Source: Haloprofundus halobius (GTDB taxonomy: Archaea; Halobacteriota; Halobacteria; Halobacteriales; Haloferacaceae). Taken from it: a stretch of DNA of 49,319 nucleotides. Within the stretch, counting starts at the first letter, position 1. Each line of letters begins with the position of its first letter. Made by a program: the position numbers and the translations under genes. The notes below the pieces were generated by a model, which did not search any database, had not been told where the DNA came from, and was given only the letters and a program-made list of their open reading frames with translations. The stretch is taken from the NCBI RefSeq assembly GCF_020097835.1, contig NZ_CP083670.1:1-49319 (forward strand), in the 5' to 3' direction. Positions 42,188-49,085 of this stretch are shown here, piece after piece.

Positions 42188-43024
42188 TCAGTTCTCCGGC
42201 GCGGCGGCGAAGGGCGAGCGGGAGGCCTCCGGTTCGCAACCGCGGATGCAGATGAGGTTTTCGCGGCCGAGACGGAGTTTCGTTATCTCGCCCTCCTCGT
42301 CCAACCGCGACAGCAGACGGCTCACTTTCGCCTTCGACCACTCGACTTCCTCGACGATAGCCACCTGTCGCATCTGGCCGTCGTGCTCCTCGAGTAATCG
42401 CATAATACACTCCTCGTCGGTCGGTGTCGGCTCCGGGTCCACCAGGGACGGCTCGACTTCGCGTTCGAGACCGGTCGGGGCGGAGAGTCGCCGGTACGCC
42501 ACGAGTCCGATACTGACGAGTACCGTCGTGAGGCTCAGCATGAGCGCGAAGTAGTCGATCTCGGCGAGACGCTCGTCCGCGCTCGGATTCATCCACTCGA
42601 TGGGCGGCGCGGCGTACACGTCGTTTTGAATCGGCGAGGCGCCGCCGCGCTGCAGAGCGGCGCCCGAGGCGGCGTCTAACCGACCCAAGAACACGGTGAA
42701 CGTTATTCGAGTCGACTCCCCGCGGAGCAGCGAGTCGCCGAAGACGGTGTCAAGCAGCGCGGTGCCGGTGTCGGCGACGATCGAGGGGAGAGCGGCGACG
42801 GAGAGCGACGGGCTATCAGTCCAAACGAGCGAACTGTCGTCGGAGAGTTGCCACAGTTGCGTCGACGCGACGTCGACGCCGTTCGTCACCGAGAACGAAT
42901 CGGCGGACGCAGCGGGCGAGTGTGCCGGGTCGTCGGCGACGACCGAACCGCACGCGACGCTCAACAGAACGATGCAGAGTACGGCTGTCTTCGCGTACGC
43001 GCTCGTTGATCGGCCCGAAATCAT
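42188..43024 (-). CDS. Membrane-anchored winged-helix protein with exported sensor-like domain
   Basis: A 278-residue protein. It has a signal sequence (TAVLCIVLLSVACGSVVA), an extracytoplasmic stretch of about 130 residues, one transmembrane segment (ALMLSLTTVLVSIGLVAY, about residue 165) and a cytoplasmic C-terminal winged helix (CIMRLLEEHDGQMRQVAIVEEVEWSKAKVSRLLSRLDEEGEI). This matches haloarchaeal DUF7343-type proteins and suggests direct signalling from outside the cell to DNA. It lies 108 bp upstream of, and on the same strand as, the PGF-CTERM protein gene, which could be its target or partner. Confidence 0.86.
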   Translation of the reverse strand: MISGRSTSAYAKTAVLCIVLLSVACGSVVADDPAHSPAASADSFSVTNGVDVASTQLWQLSDDSSLVWTDSPSLSVAALPSIVADTGTALLDTVFGDSLLRGESTRITFTVFLGRLDAASGAALQRGGASPIQNDVYAAPPIEWMNPSADERLAEIDYFALMLSLTTVLVSIGLVAYRRLSAPTGLEREVEPSLVDPEPTPTDEECIMRLLEEHDGQMRQVAIVEEVEWSKAKVSRLLSRLDEEGEITKLRLGRENLICIRGCEPEASRSPFAAAPEN

Positions 43025-43366
43025 ACTCGAGTGACGTAGATGTTCTGTCTCATGTTTTCTCCCAGAGTCAGCCGCGAGCGACTGCGATGGCGTCGCTGTC
43101 TCCGGATTACTTATGCACAGACTGGTTCGGAGAATATAGCCTTTATCACGTTACAAAAACTCGTAAATAACTATACGGAAGTCAGTCTCGTGAGTTGATA
43201 CTCACGGGCCGAAGGTACCCGTCGATAGTAGAGAAGTGAGACGAACCGACAGGGAGAGAATCTCGGCAGGAGAGAACCGAAGGAGGAGGAACGCAGCACT
43301 ACCTTATTTTGTCGCGCGTGCGTCGCGTCGGACGGTGGAGGTCGATTACTGGGCGGCGCGGGTCGA
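43025..43366. other. Intergenic region with a small hairpin
   Basis: About 340 bp without a recognisable gene. CGTGAG-TTGATA-CTCACG (43189-43206) forms a 6-bp hairpin, and a purine-rich stretch follows (43225-43300). The decamer GGTCGATTAC occurs twice near 43338-43370, next to the galE-like stop codon. Confidence 0.35.
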
Positions 43367-44281
43367 TTACTCACACAGCGACGCGAGTCCGTTCTCGAGT
43401 GTCACCGTCGGTTCGTAGCCGAGCGACTCTCGGATGCGGGAGATGTCGGCTCTGCTGTCGCGAACGTCGCCGGATCGGGCGTCGACGTGGGTTATCTCCG
43501 ACGAGGAGTCCGCGGCGTCGCGGATTGCGGCCGCGAGTTCGTTTATCGAGATGCTGTCGCCGGTACCGACGTTGTACGCTCGTCCCACCGCGTCGGTCGT
43601 CCCTGCGGCGAGGTTCGCTCGAACGACGTCGCGCACGTGGACGAAGTCCCGGGTCTGCTCGCCGTCTCCTTCGACGGTTATCGGCCGGTTCGACGTCGCT
43701 TGGTCGAGGAAGATGCTGATGACGCCGCTGTAGTCGCCCGCAGTCTGTCGGGGACCGTAGACGTTGAAGTACCGGAGCGCGACGGTCTCTAGCCCGTAGA
43801 GGTCGTGATAGATTCTCGCGTACGTGTCGAGCGCGAGTTTATCCGCGCCGTACGGCGACTCCGGGTTCTTCGGGTGCGACTCGCTGATGGGTACGTCCTC
43901 GGGTTGACCGTAGATGGCCGCACTCGACGAGAGCACGACGCGCGCATCCACCTCTCTGGCGTGTTCGAGCAACGAAACCGTCGCCGCCGCGTTGGTGCTG
44001 TGGCTCAAGAGCGGATCTTCGACCGACGCCGAGACGCTGACCAGCGCCGCGGTGTGATAGATCAGATCGACACCCGAAACGGCGCGTTCCAAGAGGTCGT
44101 CGTCGCGGATGTCGCCCTCGAAGACAGTAACGTCGTCTCGGAGATTCTCCCGTCGACCCGACGAGAAGTCGTCGACGATTCGGACGTCGTTCGCTTCGAT
44201 CAGCGCGTCGACGAGGTGACTTCCGATGAATCCCGCGCCGCCGGTAACGAGTACCGTCTGTCCCGTTGGTGATTCGGTCAT
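43367..44281 (-). CDS. NAD-dependent sugar epimerase/dehydratase (GalE-like)
   Basis: A 304-residue extended short-chain dehydrogenase. VLVTGGAGFIGSHLVDAL is the NAD-binding motif, SSSAAIYGQPEDVPI carries the catalytic Ser, and SPYGADKLALDTYARIYH supplies the Tyr-x3-Lys pair. The nearest activity is UDP-glucose/UDP-N-acetylglucosamine 4-epimerase, but 4,6-dehydratases share these motifs. A GCATACCAAAG element ends exactly 25 nt upstream of the start, so it belongs to the same promoter class as the glycan genes 12-33 kb away. Confidence 0.92.
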   Translation of the reverse strand: MTESPTGQTVLVTGGAGFIGSHLVDALIEANDVRIVDDFSSGRRENLRDDVTVFEGDIRDDDLLERAVSGVDLIYHTAALVSVSASVEDPLLSHSTNAAATVSLLEHAREVDARVVLSSSAAIYGQPEDVPISESHPKNPESPYGADKLALDTYARIYHDLYGLETVALRYFNVYGPRQTAGDYSGVISIFLDQATSNRPITVEGDGEQTRDFVHVRDVVRANLAAGTTDAVGRAYNVGTGDSISINELAAAIRDAADSSSEITHVDARSGDVRDSRADISRIRESLGYEPTVTLENGLASLCE

Positions 44282-44305
44282 TGTGTAACTGTTCGAGCGA
44301 TAGCC

Positions 44306-44316
44306 CTTTGGTATGC
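44306..44316 (-). promoter_or_regulatory. GATAACAAAG-class promoter element (GalE-like gene)
   Basis: GCATACCAAAG on the minus strand, one mismatch to GCATAACAAAG; last base 25 nt before the start at 44281. Confidence 0.55.
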
Positions 44317-44490
44317 GTGGGTTTCCGTGCCGGGGAGGCCGGTCAGCACTACTCGGAACAGACGGTTCTTTACGGAGGTAGCCGTGTAAGCCGACGGGTG
44401 TGACGAAGTAGGGTGCTTCGGGCCGTTCGACCGCCCGTACCGCTGCTCACAGGCAGATGCACGTCTGGGTGAATTACCGGTTTGACGAAA

Positions 44491-44501
44491 GGTTTAACTA
44501 T
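44491..44501 (+). promoter_or_regulatory. TATA box of the rdfA-like gene
   Basis: GGTTTAACTAT, ending about 26 nt before the ATG at 44527; a conventional T/A box for a leaderless transcript. Confidence 0.5.
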
Positions 44502-44526
44502 CGTATAGAAAACAGAACTATCAGCC

Positions 44527-45222
44527 ATGAGCCAGCAACGGGGAGTCGCCAACGAGTCGGACAGCGGCTGCGGGTGCAAGGTCGAACGGGTCGCCGAGCG
44601 ATACGAACTCGACCGAATCGACGACGCGCTCGTCACCGGATGGTTGGGAGAGAGCGGCGAACGTTACAGTCTACGCCGGTTGGAGACGTACCTGAACGAG
44701 CGGGTTCTCGAATCGGCGATGGCGGAGACGACGATGACCGTGTTGGACGGCGACGTCGCACATCTCTACGAGCGACTGACGGACGGGTCGGTGAGTGCCG
44801 GACAGCGCGCCGAGACGGAGAACTACCTTAAACGAGCAGGTATCAACGTCGAGCGGGTGCGAAACGATTTCGTCTCGCACCAGACCGTTCACACACACCT
44901 CCGAAACTGCCTCGGAACGACGCGGAAACGGACACAGAACACCGAGTCACGCGTCGAGAAAGCCGACCAAACTGTCCGGGCGCTACAGAACCGGATGCGG
45001 TTGGTCACCGGGGGAACGGTCGAACGGCTGACGCGAGCGGGAGCCGTTTCGATCGACTCGTTCGACGTGTACGTCGAGACGACCATCGTCTGCAGGGACT
45101 GTGACCGGTCGGCTTCGTTCTCCGAACTGCTCGAGCGGGGCGGTTGTCGCTGTCGAGTAGACACCGAACGGGGTGGAGTGGAGGAGTTAGGCGGGGAGAC
45201 TGCAATTCGAGCCGAGCGCTGA
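44527..45222 (+). CDS. rdfA: RdfA-family (rod-determining factor) protein
   Basis: A 231-residue haloarchaeal protein related to RdfA, a factor needed for rod-shaped cells in Haloferax volcanii. Recognisable parts are GCGCKVERVAERYELDRIDDALVTGWLG, YSLRRLETYLNERVLESAM, VLDGDVAHLYERLTDGSVSAG and VRNDFVSHQTVHTHLRNCLG. A helical linker follows, then a C-terminal zinc-ribbon-like segment with CRDC and CRC. Haloarchaea carry many RdfA paralogues, often on plasmids, and most are uncharacterised, so a role in cell shape is not assured here. It has a conventional TATA box rather than the glycan-locus element. Confidence 0.82.
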   Translation: MSQQRGVANESDSGCGCKVERVAERYELDRIDDALVTGWLGESGERYSLRRLETYLNERVLESAMAETTMTVLDGDVAHLYERLTDGSVSAGQRAETENYLKRAGINVERVRNDFVSHQTVHTHLRNCLGTTRKRTQNTESRVEKADQTVRALQNRMRLVTGGTVERLTRAGAVSIDSFDVYVETTIVCRDCDRSASFSELLERGGCRCRVDTERGGVEELGGETAIRAER

Positions 45223-45295
45223 CGATCGACCGCGCATCGGTATCGGCCGGATTGGGAACCGGTCGGTCGAGATCGCTAACGGACGGCCGAAGCAC

Positions 45296-45409
45296 TCAGA
45301 GAGCGATGCCGAAGACCACGAGCACGAAGAACACGTACCAGAGGCACAGTAGTGTGTTTCGCTTCGGAGCGTTCGGCCGCATTCCGGGGACAAGTCGTGT
45401 GGGAGTCAT
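45296..45409 (-). CDS. 37-residue membrane microprotein
   Basis: A short gene starting at ATG 45409 and ending with TGA at 45296-45298. The peptide has a basic, Pro-rich N-terminus (MTPTRLVPGMRPNAPKRN) and a single hydrophobic helix (LLCLWYVFFVLVVFGIAL) that runs to the end, the shape of an authentic single-span microprotein with its N-terminus in the cytosol. Codon third positions are mostly G or C. It is convergent with the rdfA-like gene, 73 bp from its stop. Function unknown. Confidence 0.6.
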   Translation of the reverse strand: MTPTRLVPGMRPNAPKRNTLLCLWYVFFVLVVFGIAL

Positions 45410-45730
45410 TGTGAGACGTGTACTTCGTCGAGTCCGGGTTTCTCGACGGAAGGCGGCTGTTCGACATACTGCCACACCACGGATAGCTATGTGCGGCGTT
45501 ACTCGGGGTAACTCCGGCTTATAGAGTTTTGAATAGACCTCTAGTGAGACGAAACGAATCGGGTGGCCGGAGGGTCAGTCGGGATAATTCGAGTATTATC
45601 GTGGGGAAACGTTCGGCTATCGAGAGCACTTTCAAGTCGGGTCAGAGCGGGACTCTAAAAGTCATTAAACACAATATTACTGAATTTTCTGAATAAGAAT
45701 GAATACGGACTACACACTTGGTACGGTGTG
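45410..45730. other. AT-rich intergenic region
   Basis: About 320 bp. The right part (45650-45715) is AT-rich (ATTAAACACAATATTACTG) and likely holds the promoter of the DUF7344 gene at 45731. No other gene or repeat recognised. Confidence 0.4.
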
Positions 45731-46261
45731 ATGTCCGCGGAACTGAGTCCTGTCAGCGAAAATGGGCGTAGCGACGTTCCGAACCCGACAGCCAAAGAGG
45801 ACGTGGTGTTCGATCTCCTAAAGAACGACCGTCGTCGGATGGTGATGTCGCTGTTGGCCGAGGAAGCCGAACCGGTCACTATCGGAGATATCGCCGGTAC
45901 GATTGCGGCCGACGAGGCCGACGAAACGCCGGCACCGGAGAAAGTGTACAAGAGCGTCTACGTCTCGCTCCAGCAGACGCACCTTCCGAAGTTAGCCGAG
46001 AACGGCGTCATCGAGTACAATCGGAGCACCGGGACGATCGCACCGGGACCGAACCTCGAAAAGGTGCTCTTGTACGTCGAACCGTCGAGCGTACGCGACA
46101 TCTGGCAGTCCGAGGAGTTGATTATAGGGTTCGTCGGACTCACAGTAACGCTCGCCGCAGTAATCGGGATCCCGCTCGTCAGCGTCGTGGCCGCGGAGGT
46201 GTGGGCAGTCGTCTTCTTCACGGCGATTATCTGTCTGAACTTCTATCGCCTATTCGCGTAG
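45731..46261 (+). CDS. DUF7344-type winged-helix membrane protein (copy 4)
   Basis: A 176-residue protein closest to copy 3 at 38982. The head has VVFDLLKNDRRRMVMSLLAEE, IGDIAGTIAADEADE and VYKSVYVSLQQTHLPKLAENGVIEYN. The two spans are LIIGFVGLTVTLAAVIGIPLV and AAEVWAVVFFTAIICLNFY. I chose the ATG at 45731; a GTG precedes it directly. It is convergent with orc1/cdc6, 77 bp away. Confidence 0.87.
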   Translation: MSAELSPVSENGRSDVPNPTAKEDVVFDLLKNDRRRMVMSLLAEEAEPVTIGDIAGTIAADEADETPAPEKVYKSVYVSLQQTHLPKLAENGVIEYNRSTGTIAPGPNLEKVLLYVEPSSVRDIWQSEELIIGFVGLTVTLAAVIGIPLVSVVAAEVWAVVFFTAIICLNFYRLFA

Positions 46262-46338
46262 TGCGTTCATCGGGCCCGTTCCGATGGTGAAAACAGGACT
46301 CTTCGGACACGTCGGGTGCTACGAACTCGCGCGGGGCG

Positions 46339-47583
46339 CTACGAACCGGCCCCGTCGAACCCATCGAATCGATCATCTGCGGTGATGACCTTTCTCACGA
46401 TGTCGGCGTCTTCGAGCAAGCGGTGGGTGCTGTAGACGCCGCGGCCACGGCCGCGGCTCGTTCGAGTGGAGTTGATAACGTTCAAGAACGCCTGCTCCTG
46501 GAGGATTTCGTTCACACGACGCTCGGATAGCTGATCCATGCCGATTTCGCTGACGATGGTAGTGTAGGTGTCGTAGACGCGTTTGGTCGAGAATTCGGTT
46601 TCGTCGGCGACGAGCGTCAACATCGCGAGAGCGAGGAGGATAGCCTTCCCCTGAACGGGAGTACCGGCGACAATCTCGTTGAAGCGATTCGCCTCGGTTC
46701 GTTCCTTCGCCTTGCGCACGTGGTCGACGACGACTTCGGTCGACTCTTCTTCGGTGGCGATCCGACCGGCGTTCCGAAGGATGTCTATCGCCTTCCGTGC
46801 GTCGCCGTGTTCCTGGGCGGCGAGCGCTGAGGTGAGCGGAATGACGTCGTCACCGAGCACGCCGGGACGAAACGCGTCGCATCGATTGTCGAGAATGTCA
46901 CCTAACTGGTCCGCTGTGTACGGCTTGAAGACGATTTCGTCGTGCTGGAAACTGCTCTTGACACGCTCCGTCAACTGGTCGGGATAGTCGATCTTGTTGC
47001 TGATACCGATAACGCCGATACTACACCGCGAGACGCGGTTGTTCTCGCCCGCGCGCGAGAGTTTTCGCAAAATTTCGTCGTCGTCGAGCATATCGATTTC
47101 GTCGAGGAGAATCAGCGCGACATCGCATCTGGCGTCAAGGATACGCCAGAGCCGCTTGTAGTAATCGCCGGTCGCCAACCCCCGTTCGGGGACCGAGATT
47201 CCTGTCTCGAGGGATTCATTGAGTTGACTCGCGATGGTTTTGACCGCCGACGTCTCCGTGTTTTCCTCACCACAGTCGACGAAGGCGGTTCGGACAGTAA
47301 CGTCGTCCTTGGCCGCTTCGGCCCCCAGACGCTCCGTCACGTGCCGAGAGACGAGCGACTTTCCGGTACCGGTTTTTCCGTAGATGAGTAGATGTTTCGG
47401 TGGACGGCCGAAGATTGCGGGGTTGACCGCGTTCGCGACCCGCTGCATGTGCGTGTCGCGACCGACGATCCTCTCGGGACCGGGAATGTGCCGAATATCG
47501 AGCAACTCCTCGCGCGCGAAAATCGGCTCCTCGTACCGAAAGAGCGAGTCGCGGTCCGCCTCGGAGAGATTTTCGTCGGTCAT
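46339..47583 (-). CDS. orc1: Orc1/Cdc6 replication initiator
   Basis: A 414-residue archaeal origin-recognition protein. The AAA+ domain has Walker A YGKTGTGKSLVSRHV (about residues 68-82), Walker B VALILLDEIDMLDDDEIL, sensor 1 CSIGVIGISNKIDYPDQL and sensor 2 GDARKAIDILRNAGRIA. The C-terminal winged helix (ERRVNEILQEQAFLNVINSTRTSRGRGRGVYSTHRLLEDADIV) binds origin boxes. The gene points away from a cluster of TCGCGAATGTA repeats that begins 60 bp upstream of its start codon, the usual arrangement of a haloarchaeal origin next to its own initiator. A CTTATCGC box about 28 nt upstream may be its TATA element. Confidence 0.96.
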   Translation of the reverse strand: MTDENLSEADRDSLFRYEEPIFAREELLDIRHIPGPERIVGRDTHMQRVANAVNPAIFGRPPKHLLIYGKTGTGKSLVSRHVTERLGAEAAKDDVTVRTAFVDCGEENTETSAVKTIASQLNESLETGISVPERGLATGDYYKRLWRILDARCDVALILLDEIDMLDDDEILRKLSRAGENNRVSRCSIGVIGISNKIDYPDQLTERVKSSFQHDEIVFKPYTADQLGDILDNRCDAFRPGVLGDDVIPLTSALAAQEHGDARKAIDILRNAGRIATEEESTEVVVDHVRKAKERTEANRFNEIVAGTPVQGKAILLALAMLTLVADETEFSTKRVYDTYTTIVSEIGMDQLSERRVNEILQEQAFLNVINSTRTSRGRGRGVYSTHRLLEDADIVRKVITADDRFDGFDGAGS

Positions 47584-47642
47584 CGATTGTCCGAACGTTC
47601 CGAAGCGACAGCGATAAGTCTACCGACAAAACGGGGGTGGTG

Positions 47643-47653
47643 TCGCGAATGTA
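47643..47653 (+). repeat. Origin box R1
   Basis: TCGCGAATGTA, preceded by GGGGGTGGTG. Confidence 0.8.
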
Positions 47654-47720
47654 TCGTCACGTTTCGTGGGACAGTTCCGTCTAAAACGGCCGGATTGCCG
47701 AATACAGCGGAGAAGTAACG

Positions 47721-47731
47721 TCGCGGATGTA
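47721..47731 (+). repeat. Origin box R2 (one mismatch)
   Basis: TCGCGGATGTA. Confidence 0.65.
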
Positions 47732-47851
47732 ACAACGTCTCTGGAAGAGTCCGCGACGCCCCGAGTAGTGCGAACGAAAGGGCAGGAGAAACGGAGAAGA
47801 CACGGCGAGCTAACGATCGATATGGCCGTTTCGGAGACGGGGGGGGTAGTA

Positions 47852-47862
47852 TCGCGAATGTA
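47852..47862 (+). repeat. Origin box R3
   Basis: TCGCGAATGTA, preceded by a run of eight G. Confidence 0.8.
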
Positions 47863-47895
47863 TTTTAGCAGACCTGAGGAGAAGACACACCTACA

Positions 47896-47906
47896 TCGCG
47901 AATGTA
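47896..47906 (+). repeat. Origin box R4
   Basis: TCGCGAATGTA, 44 bp after R3. Confidence 0.8.
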
Positions 47907-48099
47907 ACTCGTGAGAATATCGGTACAGAACTGTGGAAGATAGACAAATTATAGATATGTTGATTCGCGTCAACGAAGTAATCGTGGAGCTCTCTTGAGA
48001 CGAAGAGGCGTCACGAAGTTCCAGATGAAATTCAGAGCCGAGAGGAAACAGTAGAAGCAGTCGAATGGTTCCTTTTGGGGGGTTTCAGAGGGAGTGGTG

Positions 48100-48110
48100 T
48101 CGCGAATGTA
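48100..48110 (+). repeat. Origin box R5
   Basis: TCGCGAATGTA, preceded by GGTG as in R1; a G6 run lies 18 bp further upstream. Confidence 0.8.
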
Positions 48111-48209
48111 AATTTCCCCTAGAATCCAAAATAGGCGGTAGAGAGTTCAAAATAGTGTATTTCGGCAGATGAGGAGGAAAATAGAAAGGGTAGGGTCACA
48201 CACCCCAGT

Positions 48210-48220
48210 TCGCGAATGTA
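48210..48220 (+). repeat. Origin box R6
   Basis: TCGCGAATGTA, left border of the AT-rich core. Confidence 0.8.
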
Positions 48221-48603
48221 ACGGCCACGAGAGAGGGGGGTGCATTGGAAGAGAAGGTTTTCCGAAATGAGATCGATCAGAAAACACGGAGAATGGGAGA
48301 AAGAAACGTTCAGTCGATATTCTACGCGGGAGAATATCTCGATGTCTATTTCCGTGAATACGGTCGCTTCACCTGTACATACCTGGTGAGAAACGAAGAA
48401 TTCGTTTCTCTTCTATTCCGAAACGAAGTTAACTTAGTGGACTATTCTCATCCTACAGATTTAAACTATTCTAATCATCACCGAAAAGGCAAACCGACTA
48501 CATGTCAAAAGACAGTTTATTTTGTAACAAAAAACCGACAGGAACGGCAGTTTACCGGCAATAAAAACCGGTTCGTGAGTGGGGGCCCCTCTCTCGAACG
48601 CGT

Positions 48604-48614
48604 TACATTCGCGA
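48604..48614 (-). repeat. Origin box R7 (inverted)
   Basis: TACATTCGCGA, the exact reverse complement of the other boxes, at the right border of the AT-rich core. Confidence 0.8.
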
Positions 48615-48712
48615 CGGTGGTGTGTGTGTCCGATCTCAACGATTCACTCGGGAGATAATCCTCTCAAGCCACTCTCCGTAAGACGATCTCCATTTAGGAC
48701 CCTCATTTCGCT

Positions 48713-48745
48713 TCGAGTTCGCCTTGAGTTCGTCTCGAGTTCGCC
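48713..48745 (+). repeat. Triplicate 11-bp tandem motif
   Basis: TCGAGTTCGCC, TTGAGTTCGTC, TCGAGTTCGCC in direct succession: three units of 11 bp, one helical turn each, the first and third identical. Confidence 0.7.
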
Positions 48746-48992
48746 AAATTCACACCGAAAACTAGCCTGCAGTACAGTCTTTTCGTTCGAGTATCTCCGT
48801 TCGGTTCCTCAGTCAACCCCCAATTGAGCTCCTTTCTTCGTTCCCGGGCTCCCTTGGTTCTCGGGATCTCACCGAGGACACAGCAGATAGCGTCAATAGA
48901 TTCTCGATTCGATATACCTATCGCTGCTATATCATCGTTTCAGCAGCCTGCTATCCCATCCTTGTAACCGACGTATTTCACGTCTGGTCTAT

Positions 48993-49024
48993 TTACTGTG
49001 TACAACAACACTTGTACACAGTAA
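48993..49024. repeat. Perfect 13-bp inverted repeat
   Basis: TTACTGTGTACAA and TTGTACACAGTAA separated by six bases (CAACAC). Could be a dimeric-protein operator or a hairpin; directly followed by the 21-bp tandem repeats. Confidence 0.75.
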
Positions 49025-49029
49025 CTGTC

Positions 49030-49085
49030 GTGACTTCCTCGACGATCACCGTGACTTCCTCGACGATCACCGTGACTTCCTCGAG
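49030..49085 (+). repeat. 21-bp tandem repeat, 2.7 copies
   Basis: Unit starts GTGACTTCCTCGACGATC and is 21 bp long; copies at 49030-49050 and 49051-49071, with a third truncated after 14 bases at 49072-49085. The two complete copies are identical. Confidence 0.8.

Larger units (their letters stand above)
47630..48614. other. Putative replication origin (oriC-type)
   Basis: Six direct copies of TCGCGAATGTA (one with a single mismatch) occupy 47643-48220, all pointing away from orc1. A seventh perfect copy lies inverted at 48604-48614. Between the outermost boxes, 48240-48570 is AT-rich (for example around 48520-48545) and suits a duplex-unwinding element. G-runs precede several boxes (47632, 47839, 48077). 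Inverted boxes around an AT-rich core beside orc1/cdc6 is the known haloarchaeal origin layout. A 137-codon open frame across the core (48245-48658) lacks haloarchaeal coding composition and is not called. Confidence 0.85.

Noticed and set aside
48245-48658. 137-codon open frame across the AT-rich origin core
   Set aside because: It begins at a TTG, has AT-rich codon use unlike every real gene here, no known motif, and covers the likely unwinding element and the inverted origin box.
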